Below are positions 1 through 6,700 of a stretch of DNA of 41,505 nucleotides, piece by piece. Source of the DNA: a virus; IMG/VR virus record IMGVR_UViG_3300044712_001036, positions 1 to 41,505 of that record. One strand, 5' to 3'. The position numbers and the translations under genes were made by a program. The notes under the pieces are model-generated. The model did no database searches and had not been told where the DNA came from. It worked only from the letters and a program-made list of their open reading frames with translations. Position 1 is the first letter of the stretch. Each line of letters opens with the position of its first letter.

Positions 1-33
1 TCCGCCAGGCGCGGGGTCAGATTTTTGATCATG
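1..33 (-). CDS. Duplicate 5' end of the RDF/gp3-like gene
   Basis: The minus strand from 33 down to 1 holds the ATG and first 11 codons of the gene fully present at 39976-41403. Its ribosome site is GAGGAGG followed by AAACC and the ATG. It is cut by the window edge and exists twice only because of the terminal overlap. Confidence 0.85.
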
Positions 34-116
34 GTTTCCTCCTCATTCACTCGCCGGAGCCGGAGCCGGAGCCGGAGCCGTAGCCGTAGCCGGAGCCGGA
101 GCCGGAGCCGTAGCCG
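1..116. repeat. Terminal direct repeat (circular overlap)
   Basis: Bases 1-116 are identical to 41372-41487. After that both copies continue as the same kind of GCC-GGA/GCC-GTA hexamer array but with a different order of units. The simplest reading is that the genome is circular or circularly permuted and the assembler opened it inside the low-complexity array, duplicating the start of the gene that begins at 41403. A true short terminal repeat is possible but less likely, because the end falls inside a repeat that short reads cannot cross. Confidence 0.9.
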
Positions 117-301
117 TAGCCGTAGCCGTAGCCGTCGCCGGAGCCGTAGCCGTAGCCGTAGCCGGAGCCGGAGCCGTAGCCGGAGCCGTAGCCGGAGCCG
201 GAGCCGGAGCCGTAGCCGTAGCCGGAGCCGGAGCCGTAGCCGTAGCCGGAGCCGGAGCCGTAGCCGGAGCCGGAGCCGTAGCCGTCTTTTACATTTTCCA
301 T
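47..301 (-). CDS. Gly-Tyr/Gly-Ser dipeptide repeat protein (84 aa)
   Basis: After a six-residue head (MENVKD) the product is 38 consecutive Gly-X dipeptides, then Gly-Glu and a stop. X is Ser 20 times, Tyr 17 times and Asp once. Gly is always GGC, Ser always TCC, Tyr always TAC. I see no folded domain, membrane segment or signal peptide, and I do not recognise a family. The ATG overlaps the last codons of the upstream DUF6948 gene by 13 bases, behind a GAAGG site. The TGA stop is followed 13 bases later by the start of the RDF-like gene, whose ribosome site sits directly after the stop. So it has a proper start, stop and operon position. The [G/S]Y[G/S] pattern resembles eukaryotic low-complexity domains such as that of FUS, which form condensates; a similar role here is inference. 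The repeat unit is six bases, so slippage changes length without breaking the frame. Confidence 0.7.
   Translation of the reverse strand: MENVKDGYGSGSGYGSGSGYGYGSGSGYGYGSGSGSGYGSGYGSGSGYGYGYGSGDGYGYGYGYGSGSGSGYGYGSGSGSGSGE
53..283. repeat. Hexanucleotide array GCC-GGA / GCC-GTA
   Basis: About 38 tandem hexamers, GCCGGA or GCCGTA with one GCCGTC, lie in one block. Read on the minus strand they give Gly-Ser, Gly-Tyr and one Gly-Asp. The copy at 41423-41505 starts with the same units and then differs in order, so the array may be polymorphic or was collapsed in assembly. Confidence 0.95.
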
Positions 302-636
302 ACAGGAACCTTCTCGATGTTTTCCCGAGCAACGTCGGTAACACTCAGGATCTCGATTGCTTCAGTCAGAATGACCTGATCAACCGGGGTCGGAAATTTG
401 CACCCGCCCGGATTCTTGGTCCCTTCCTGGGCCAACTGACTAAGACTGGCAGCGCCAGCCCATTGCCAGATACGGCGGGCATTGTGAAGCAGGACCTCTT
501 TCCCGTTGCGCTCGAACAACTCACCAGCGAACACGCCAGCGCTGTAGGTGCGAACGATCACGTAGGGCAACTTCTTCGGGGCCAGGCCCTTCACGGGTTT
601 CTTGGGGGCTTTCACTTTGGCTTCCTTGGTTTCCAT
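289..636 (-). CDS. DUF6948-like phage protein
   Basis: The 115-residue protein has a Lys/Pro-rich head (residues 1-23), then a compact domain with YVIVRTYSAGVFAGEL, NARRIWQW-GAASLSQLA and a C-terminal VPVWKM. I recall this pattern from the phage DUF6948 family, whose biochemical role I do not know. The ATG at 636 follows AAGGAG at good spacing. It is the second gene of the leftward operon, after the HTH protein, and its last codons overlap the Gly-Tyr/Gly-Ser gene. Early position suggests a role in host takeover or replication rather than in the virion; that is inference. The family call is from memory of the conserved ends, not from a search. Confidence 0.75.
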   Translation of the reverse strand: METKEAKVKAPKKPVKGLAPKKLPYVIVRTYSAGVFAGELFERNGKEVLLHNARRIWQWAGAASLSQLAQEGTKNPGGCKFPTPVDQVILTEAIEILSVTDVARENIEKVPVWKM

Positions 637-675
637 TAGATTTCTCCTTGTGAGTCTTCCGACTCGGTTTATTTT

Positions 676-897
676 TTAGCCGGGAAATTCCGGCATCTTC
701 TTGCTTTCCATCACCGCGTCAATCTCGTTGCGGTCGTAAACCAGGCGTTTGCCCAGAGCAACGGGACGAATGTGGGGCCGAATGGTCACATCAAAATGAC
801 GATCCGAAATGCCCAGGTATTCAGACGCCTCCAGCCTGTCCATCCATCGCCGATGAAAAATACCCAGGTGCCTGGCGATCTCTTTGGCGTTGTCCAT
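676..897 (-). CDS. Excisionase-like small HTH protein
   Basis: The 73-residue protein has a MerR/excisionase-type helix-turn-helix at about residues 19-60: RLEASEYLGIS, then a wing ending ALGKRLVYDRNEID. That layout is typical of HTH_17-type excisionases and small DNA-binding proteins. The ATG at 897 was chosen over a longer upstream reading because AGGAGG lies four bases before it, and the upstream part runs through a terminator hairpin. It is the first gene of the long leftward operon, next to the repressor control region, where a Xis or Cro-like regulator is expected. Which of the two it is cannot be decided from sequence; excision directionality might instead be set by the gp3-like protein at 39976-41403. 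Confidence 0.65.
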   Translation of the reverse strand: MDNAKEIARHLGIFHRRWMDRLEASEYLGISDRHFDVTIRPHIRPVALGKRLVYDRNEIDAVMESKKMPEFPG

Positions 898-909
898 GCT
901 TCCTCCTGG

Positions 910-956
910 AAAAACAGACCGCCCTCCGAACTGGGATGAGCAGTTGGAGGGCGGTC
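910..956 (-). terminator. Intrinsic terminator in the leader of the leftward operon
   Basis: A perfect 11-bp stem (917-927 with 946-956) is extended by a further 5 bp (929-933 with 941-945) after one bulged base, with a 7-base loop. On the minus strand it is followed by TG and five T residues at 914-910. The ribosome site of the first gene begins a few bases after the T run, so the terminator lies between the promoter and the whole operon. On the plus strand no T run follows, so it acts leftward only. Confidence 0.8.
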
Positions 957-1033
957 CCAAAAACTGGCCTCGAGGGCCGTTTTATGCTAAAATTATCAGG
1001 ACCCGCTCATCCCGGGTTGTTTATTCAGTTGTA

Positions 1034-1065
1034 AGTGGTTCGGGGGTTGCCGCCCCCGGGCCACT
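1034..1065. other. Strong hairpin in the leftward leader
   Basis: AGTGGTTCGGGGG pairs with CCCCCGGGCCACT (two G-T pairs) around the loop TTGCCG. No T run follows on either strand, so it is not a terminator. It would form in the leader RNA between the promoter at 1149-1177 and the terminator at 910-956. It may be part of an antitermination or attenuation element; this is inference. The rest of 957-1148 holds no open reading frame I can support. Confidence 0.6.
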
Positions 1066-1148
1066 CTTAAAACGCCTAGTTAGTAGTCACCAGATTCGTG
1101 ATGGTTAAAAACTATTGCGCTTTTGTCGATTGGTGTTTCGACGTCCTG

Positions 1149-1177
1149 AGAATAAGCTATAGCTTAAAAAGTGTCAA
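1149..1177 (-). promoter_or_regulatory. Leftward early promoter (PL-like)
   Basis: On the minus strand a perfect -35 box TTGACA (1177-1172) is followed after exactly 17 bases by TATTCT (1154-1149), a 4/6 match to the sigma-70 -10 box. Transcription would start near 1142 and run left into the long operon. The 14-bp palindrome at 1153-1166 fills most of the spacer, so a bound repressor would block RNA polymerase. Confidence 0.8.
1153..1166. promoter_or_regulatory. Palindromic operator TAAGCTATAGCTTA
   Basis: A perfect 14-bp palindrome lies between the -35 and -10 boxes of the leftward promoter and 25 bases before the repressor start codon. It is the natural candidate for the binding site of the S24 repressor, which would both shut the leftward promoter and control its own gene. 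I found no second exact copy in the intergenic region. Confidence 0.75.
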
Positions 1178-1191
1178 GAGGAAAATAAGAT

Positions 1192-1818
1192 ATGTCTTTT
1201 AAGAAGCATTTGGAGAGGATCTTAAGAGAAAAAAACATTTCTAGGGAAACGCTTGCGGAAAAGTTGGGGGTCAAGCTCCCGAACATTTCCCAATACACCA
1301 ACGGAAACCCAACGCTGGAGACGCTTCAAAGAATGGCATCAGCGCTTGACGTTGGAGTGGGGGACCTGCTTGGTGAGGAACCACCAATAAAACCCAAAGA
1401 GGGATACGTCTACATTCAAGAGCTCGACATTGAAGCCTCGGCCGGTCATGGCGTTGTGCCAGGACAGGCAACCATTGAAAGTTATTTCATTATGAAGACC
1501 GAAGACTTTCGCCTGGAATTCAACGGCGTCGATCCGGCCAAGGTCAGGGTAATTGAGGTTCGCGGTGATTCCATGGCCCCAACGTTTTTGAACCATGACA
1601 GAGTTCTGGTGAACACAGGAGACACAATCCCAGACGACGGTATTTTCGTTCTCTGGATCGACGGCCACCGCTACATCAAGCGGGTTCAACGGATTCCCGG
1701 AAAGGGTTGGAAGATCAAATCGGACAATAAAAACTATGAACCGATCGAGCTCGACAAAAACATGAAGGTCAACGTTGAAGGAAGAGTAATCGGGGCAATA
1801 ATGGTAAGGAGGACTTAA
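1192..1818 (+). CDS. S24 (LexA/CI-type) phage repressor
   Basis: The 208-residue protein has an N-terminal HTH_3 domain (about residues 5-60; LAEKLGVKLPNISQYTNG is the recognition helix area) and a C-terminal S24 peptidase fold. The catalytic Ser127 is in GDSMAPT, and Lys163 is in YIKRV. An Ala84-Gly85 pair is a possible self-cleavage site, as in LexA, so RecA-stimulated induction is plausible. The ATG follows AGAGG with a slightly long spacer. It is divergent from the leftward promoter, whose spacer carries the likely operator. It ends at 1818 and the cargo gene starts at 1819, so both should be expressed in the lysogen. Confidence 0.93.
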   Translation: MSFKKHLERILREKNISRETLAEKLGVKLPNISQYTNGNPTLETLQRMASALDVGVGDLLGEEPPIKPKEGYVYIQELDIEASAGHGVVPGQATIESYFIMKTEDFRLEFNGVDPAKVRVIEVRGDSMAPTFLNHDRVLVNTGDTIPDDGIFVLWIDGHRYIKRVQRIPGKGWKIKSDNKNYEPIELDKNMKVNVEGRVIGAIMVRRT

Positions 1819-2379
1819 ATGAAAAGGGCGTTTTGCTTAATTATTATTATCCTGGTAGCTTCCATGAAATCATCATTTGCACTGGGAATTGATTATTCAT
1901 TTTTCAAAAAATCAGAAAGACTAAAATTTTTAAGCAGGCTTTCCATTTCACTTTCAGAACTGAATAATTCTGTTCCAAATGTTAAACCATCCGAAAAAGA
2001 ATGGATCGACAGGGAGTATTCAGAAGGATCAAATAAAAGACTATTGCTGCTCATTAAGAGCCCGGAATATAACCATTACTTATTGAAAACAAAGTTGGAA
2101 AGAGCCGCTCAATGCTGCGTTGAAATAAAAAACTCAAATGATAACTTCGAAGAAATAGGTCACTGGACAAACTTGTTTTTTACGCTAGGAAGATTGAAAC
2201 CAAACCAAGATGAAATAAATGATCTAGTCAGGCTTGGCAGGGTAATCGGAAATGGAGACGCGTATTTCAAAAAACTCACAGAGGTTTATTCATTTGAGGC
2301 GTTCATTTATTTGACAATAATTCAGCCGTTCTATCTGAATTATTCTGCGCCAGAATCGGGAAGAAAGGTCTGGCAGTAA
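1819..2379 (+). CDS. AT-rich secreted cargo protein co-transcribed with the repressor
   Basis: The 186-residue protein starts with a classic Sec signal peptide (MKR, then a hydrophobic run of Ile, Leu and Val, ending SSFA-LG). There is no lipobox Cys. The rest is Lys/Glu/Asn-rich and mostly alpha-helical in character, with a CC pair near residue 93. I recognise no domain. The ATG begins directly after the repressor TAA, with GGAGG in the repressor's last codons (GTAAGGAGGACT). The gene is clearly richer in A and T, and in AAA/AAT/ATT codons, than its neighbours, a sign of recent gain. Position and export make it a lysogenic-conversion or superinfection-exclusion candidate acting in the envelope; this is inference. 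Confidence 0.85.
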   Translation: MKRAFCLIIIILVASMKSSFALGIDYSFFKKSERLKFLSRLSISLSELNNSVPNVKPSEKEWIDREYSEGSNKRLLLLIKSPEYNHYLLKTKLERAAQCCVEIKNSNDNFEEIGHWTNLFFTLGRLKPNQDEINDLVRLGRVIGNGDAYFKKLTEVYSFEAFIYLTIIQPFYLNYSAPESGRKVWQ

Positions 2380-2593
2380 CCGGTCCGCAAAATGGTAGTA
2401 AAACAATTCAATTTTATTCAATTTATTTCCGACTCAGATCGGGAATCGCTCATCAATTCAGCTTCTTTCAAAATGGTTCCTACTCAAAATCAAGTCCCGC
2501 CCCAGGCAATGACAGACCGGAGATCAGCATAGGAAGCGGATCTCCGGTTTTGATTTTAGCCCTGGTAGTAAACGGGTAGTAAAGGACGACAGA
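2380..2593. promoter_or_regulatory. Control region upstream of integrase, possible attP
   Basis: The region has no gene. It holds an AT-rich stretch with a tandem ATTCAATTTTA/ATTCAATTTAT repeat at 2406-2426, three copies of GGTAGTAAA (2394-2402, 2564-2572, 2575-2583), and a terminator at 2516-2557. The last two GGTAGTAAA copies are 11 bp apart, about one helical turn, and end ten bases before the integrase ATG. AT-rich DNA with short direct repeats next to an integrase gene is typical of attP arm sites, but the core cannot be found without the host sequence. Confidence 0.45.
2516..2557 (+). terminator. Intrinsic terminator after the repressor and cargo genes
   Basis: ACCGGAGATC (2516-2525) pairs perfectly with GATCTCCGGT (2539-2548) around a 13-base loop, followed on the plus strand by TTTTGATTTT. 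It would end the repressor-cargo transcript before the integrase, which therefore needs its own promoter. Confidence 0.75.
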
Positions 2594-3607
2594 ATGAGCA
2601 GTATCTACGAGAAACGAGGGTGGTGGTATTACCAGTGGAGGGAAGGCGGAGATACCAAAGTCCGGGCCCTTCGCACACAGAATAAAACCTTGGCCGAGCA
2701 GGTTCAGAAACAATGGGACGCAAAGCGGGAACTGTTCGCCCACGGGATCACGCCTCAGAAGATCGACTTCCAGACGGCGATCGAGAAATTCCTCCTTCAC
2801 AAGGCAACGCAGCTGAAGGAGCGGTCCCGCCTGTTATACGTCAGCCAGCTCCGGACCCTTCACGCCGGCCTGGGGGTGAAACACGTTGGGGAAATTTCCT
2901 CAGACAAGGTATCGGCGTTCGTTGCAGCCAGGCAAAAGGCAGGGGTCACCAACAAAACAATCACCGATGAGCTGATCCTTCTCCGAGGATTATTCAAGTA
3001 TCTGCTGAAGGAGGGTCTGATCAAGGAGGTTCCCGTCAGATCCTGGCCGACGCTAAAGATTTTCACGAAGGACCCGGAGCGGATCGGATTCTATACCCAG
3101 GAAGAGATCAAACAGTTGAAATGGTATTTCCATGGGCATCCGTTCCAGGGCCCGTTTCTTTTCACGCTTTACACCGGCGTCCGACGATCAGAGATACGCC
3201 TCGCCCGCCGGCGAGACATTAACCTGGACAAGAACCTGGTCGGGTGTCGATCGGTAAAAACCGAGGGCCACGGGGAGCAGATCCGATATATCCCGATGCA
3301 CCCGGAGCTGAGAAAACTCCTGTCCGCCTATGCTGGAAAGGGAAAACCGGATGACTTCCTCTTCCCGGAACTGTTCGATCACTCGCGGAACTGGCCGCAT
3401 GAGTGCATGAAAGAAGCCTGCAAAAAATTGGAGATCACCTATCGCAGGTTCCACGGACTGAGGCATACCGTTGCAACGTTCCTTCTCGATTCCGGGATGA
3501 GCCTCAGAGACCTCATGGAGATCATGGGCTGGACCACGCTGGAGACCGCACAGAAATACATCCACTTCGCCCGGGCCGCGGGAAAGAAAATGACCCTCCC
3601 GTATTGA
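2594..3607 (+). CDS. int: Tyrosine integrase
   Basis: The 337-residue protein is a site-specific tyrosine recombinase. An N-terminal arm-binding-like segment (SIYEKRGWWYYQW) is followed by a SAM-like core-binding domain (about 57-150) and the catalytic domain (about 165-330). Catalytic residues are visible: Arg197 in TGVRRSEI, Lys222, His287 and Arg290 in HGLRH, Trp313 in MGWTT, and nucleophile Tyr322 in QKYIHF. It should insert the phage DNA into the host chromosome. The ATG at 2594 follows AAAGGACG. It converges with the end of the late operon, separated by a terminator for the minus strand. Confidence 0.95.
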   Translation: MSSIYEKRGWWYYQWREGGDTKVRALRTQNKTLAEQVQKQWDAKRELFAHGITPQKIDFQTAIEKFLLHKATQLKERSRLLYVSQLRTLHAGLGVKHVGEISSDKVSAFVAARQKAGVTNKTITDELILLRGLFKYLLKEGLIKEVPVRSWPTLKIFTKDPERIGFYTQEEIKQLKWYFHGHPFQGPFLFTLYTGVRRSEIRLARRRDINLDKNLVGCRSVKTEGHGEQIRYIPMHPELRKLLSAYAGKGKPDDFLFPELFDHSRNWPHECMKEACKKLEITYRRFHGLRHTVATFLLDSGMSLRDLMEIMGWTTLETAQKYIHFARAAGKKMTLPY

Positions 3608-3628
3608 GTTGTAACCAGATCGGCTTAC

Positions 3629-3660
3629 AAAAAAATCCCCCAGGCTTTTTGCCCAGGGGA
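3629..3660 (-). terminator. Terminator of the long leftward operon
   Basis: On the minus strand an imperfect hairpin (CCCC/GGGG and GGC/GCC arms, two mismatches, loop AAAAA) is followed by seven T residues (3635-3629). It lies about 65 bases beyond the stop of the 1974-residue gene and between that operon and the convergent integrase gene. On the plus strand no T run follows. Confidence 0.8.
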
Positions 3661-3723
3661 GAAATGAGAGGATCTTTTGAGAGGAAACCAAGATAACCAC
3701 AACCCACCCGGGCTGATCAATAC

Positions 3724-6700
3724 CTATTTCTTTTTCGACTCCTCATGGAGCTGGTCCAGCTTGTCATAGATCAACGACCCCTGGCGGGCTGTCTCGCTTC
3801 TGAGGATATACATTTTCTGAATCTCGTTCGCCTTTTGTTTGGGGTCCATTTTTTTGTCATCGGTCAGTTGCTGGATCCGTTCGCTGATTTGCCCCAGGGC
3901 TTTGTTGACTTCGGTCAGTTTGGCATATACGCCGGACGCCTGTTTCTGTTTCGCCTCGTCAGCCTGGCCATGCTCGAAATAATACTTCATGGTTTCATAC
4001 TTCCGAGAGGCATCGTTGAACTGATTCCGGAACCGCTTCACCATCTCCGACCGCTGGAACGCAGGATAGGCGAAACCCTTCACGCCTGGAATGTCCTGGT
4101 TCTGGGCTTCCGGTTTGTTGGTTTTCGGGAGAATCCCCAGGGCTTCACCGGCCGCATCGACGGCACCGATACCATGGGCAAACATTCCGCCGCCGAACCC
4201 GCGGCCGTAATTGTCCAGCACGGTCGGAGCAACGCCGATCTTTTTCCCTATGGCCTTCGCGGTCCCAGAGGTTTTCGGTCCGAATTGTAATTCTGGTTCC
4301 AACTTCATCTGATTATCCGGGATCAGATCCTGACCGGTCCACATGGATTTATTGAGGATATGCTCCGCGATCGGCGCCGCGGAAGTCGGGATAACGTTGG
4401 GCATAAACGCCGCCTTCAGGGAATCGCCGAAATCATCGAAAGCGTGTTTGTCTTTGAGGTAGTATTTATTAACGCAGCGCTCGACCAGGCTGGAGAACAG
4501 CAGCCCCAATTCCCGGGGCTTGGGAATCCGATAGACTGAGTTTTTCACCAGGGCGGCCTTCTGGTCCAGGGTGAGTTTATCCCATTCCGCCCGAGTGATC
4601 GACGGCCCGGAAATATGAATCCAGTGGGTGTCTTTCACAATCTGTTCCACGTCCTGATACCGCGGATCATCCTTGTTCGCCATCCACGCGTAAAGGGTGG
4701 GCATCACCAGGTAAGCCATCGCCCGGGCTGTCATCTGCACGGGGTCACGCCGGAAGGAATCCACGGATCCGTTGATGAACTTATCAATACCCTGGACCGC
4801 GGCATTTTGGAAGGCGATCATCCGGTTTAAGTTCTGGGTAACCGCCCCCATCCTGGCGAAATCCAGAGACACATCACGCGAGGCGAGACCCGCCTCCATG
4901 GCACCAGCCTTTCCGGGTTTCTCTTTCTGCAAACCCAGGGTAAATTCTCCGACCCTGGTCACCTGTTCCGAAAACTTTGACATCAGCTCGAGGGTTTTGA
5001 TGGGTGAGGTGATGAGGTTCGTGAACCTGGCCAGCCCCTTGGGATTCTCAAGGACCCGTTGCAATTCACCTTGCAGACCTTCCCGGTTCAACGCCACCAG
5101 CTCAGCACCAGCCCCGCCCGAAGCCATCCATTTCCAGTATGTTTCAGACCGCCGGCCAGTGTTTGAGATCCCATGGAAAACAGCCCGAAGCACATCGACC
5201 ACCGGGACGGCCTGGTATCTCGAGAACAGCGCAGACGAAAGCGTATCCATCACGATATTCCTGGCCGTGAATTCCGGGGTCAGGGTGGCGCCGGCCCGCA
5301 GCCACGCGGCAGGCTTGGCCATCAGCTGAATCCAAAGCGGAGCGGTCTCACGATCCAAAGACTTGAGAACGTTCTCGATCTCCGGATGAACCTGGTAGAG
5401 TTTCTGTTGTCCGCCATCGAATACCGAGATCACGCCCTTCTGGGGAGTGTTCCCCTTCCGGAAAACCATGAACATTTTATCCTGCAGCGACTGAGGCAGA
5501 GCGTTGAAATGGGACAGTTCCGCGGGGGTCATCTGTCTCCGGATCTCATCCAGGGAAAACTGAATCGCCTTCTGTTGGTCAGGAATTTCCGCAACGTATT
5601 TTCCCATCCCGCCGGACTTCCTGGCCAGATTAACCAGGGCCTGGCCAACCGCGTTACGTTCGGCCGCCTGGATGAAAGCGTAGGTGTTCTTGATCACGCT
5701 CTCGAGCGGATCAATAATGTCCCTGGTGGACCCCTTCATTTTCTTGACCGGAGAGTTTTTAACCTCGAACCCTGAGCCGGATCCGGACCCGCCGCCGATC
5801 GTGAGATCACCTTCGCCAGGTTCGCCCATGATCCGATAGAACGGAATATAGTCCTGGTTCTTCGATCGGATCAGAGCCCGGTCCGCAGAGGAAAGGATCC
5901 CGCCATCAACCAGATACTGCATCACCTGGTCCTGGTATTTGTAGAGATCCTGGGCCACGTCCGAGAATTTTCGATCGTTGCCGTTACGATCTTTCCCGAT
6001 CACCTGGTCATCGAAGCGCTTCATTGTCTCGAGCGCATCCTCGATTTTGATTCCGGTATCAACGTCCTTGCCGCGGGGCCCCTGCTGAAAATACTTTTCC
6101 TTCGCCCGCCTGGCCACCAGATACGCCCGCAAATCCATCAGGCGATTCCCGGCCGGCTCGAGGATTTCCCGGAGCCCCTTCCCGGAAAACTTCAGGGTGT
6201 CATAATCAAACGGCTTGTGATCGATAAACGCCGCGGCCTTGCCCATCGCCCCGGAAAACAGGCGGGCGATCTTGTAGGGGCTCAGGTATGCCGGCAGGAG
6301 TTTCCCGCCGTTCATTTCCATTTCCACTTTCCGGAGGGGTTCGAGCCGATCAACCACGGTCTTGTAAAGGTCCCCGAAATTCCCGGACAGCTTCCGGTAT
6401 TTTTCCAAGAGGGTGGGGGCCCCGGGCACGTCGATATTACTGATCACGCGCATCACCGGATCCTGGCGGAAATAGTTCTCGATCTCTCCGCGGATCGTGT
6501 TCATTGCGGTGTTCATTTCCTTGTTTGCAGCCAGGCGCTTCTGGAATTCAACGAGGAATCCGGGAGCCTTCTGAGCGGCCTTGATTGGGTCGGTCAGGTA
6601 ATACCGGGCGAATTCCGCCAGCCCTTCCTGGAGGGTGGGTTTCCCGCCCTTGCCAGGTGAAGAGATCGGAAGCAGTTCCCCGGAGAACGGGGCCAGCGTT

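Noticed and set aside
53-283. CRISPR-like array
   Set aside because: The units are six bases with no unique spacers, and no cas genes are near; the RecB/Cas4-like nuclease is an ordinary phage recombination type.
25-639. Plus-strand frame coding a long Ser-Arg repeat
   Set aside because: It is the complement of the hexamer array and lies across the starts of three well-supported minus-strand genes; it has no ribosome site of its own.
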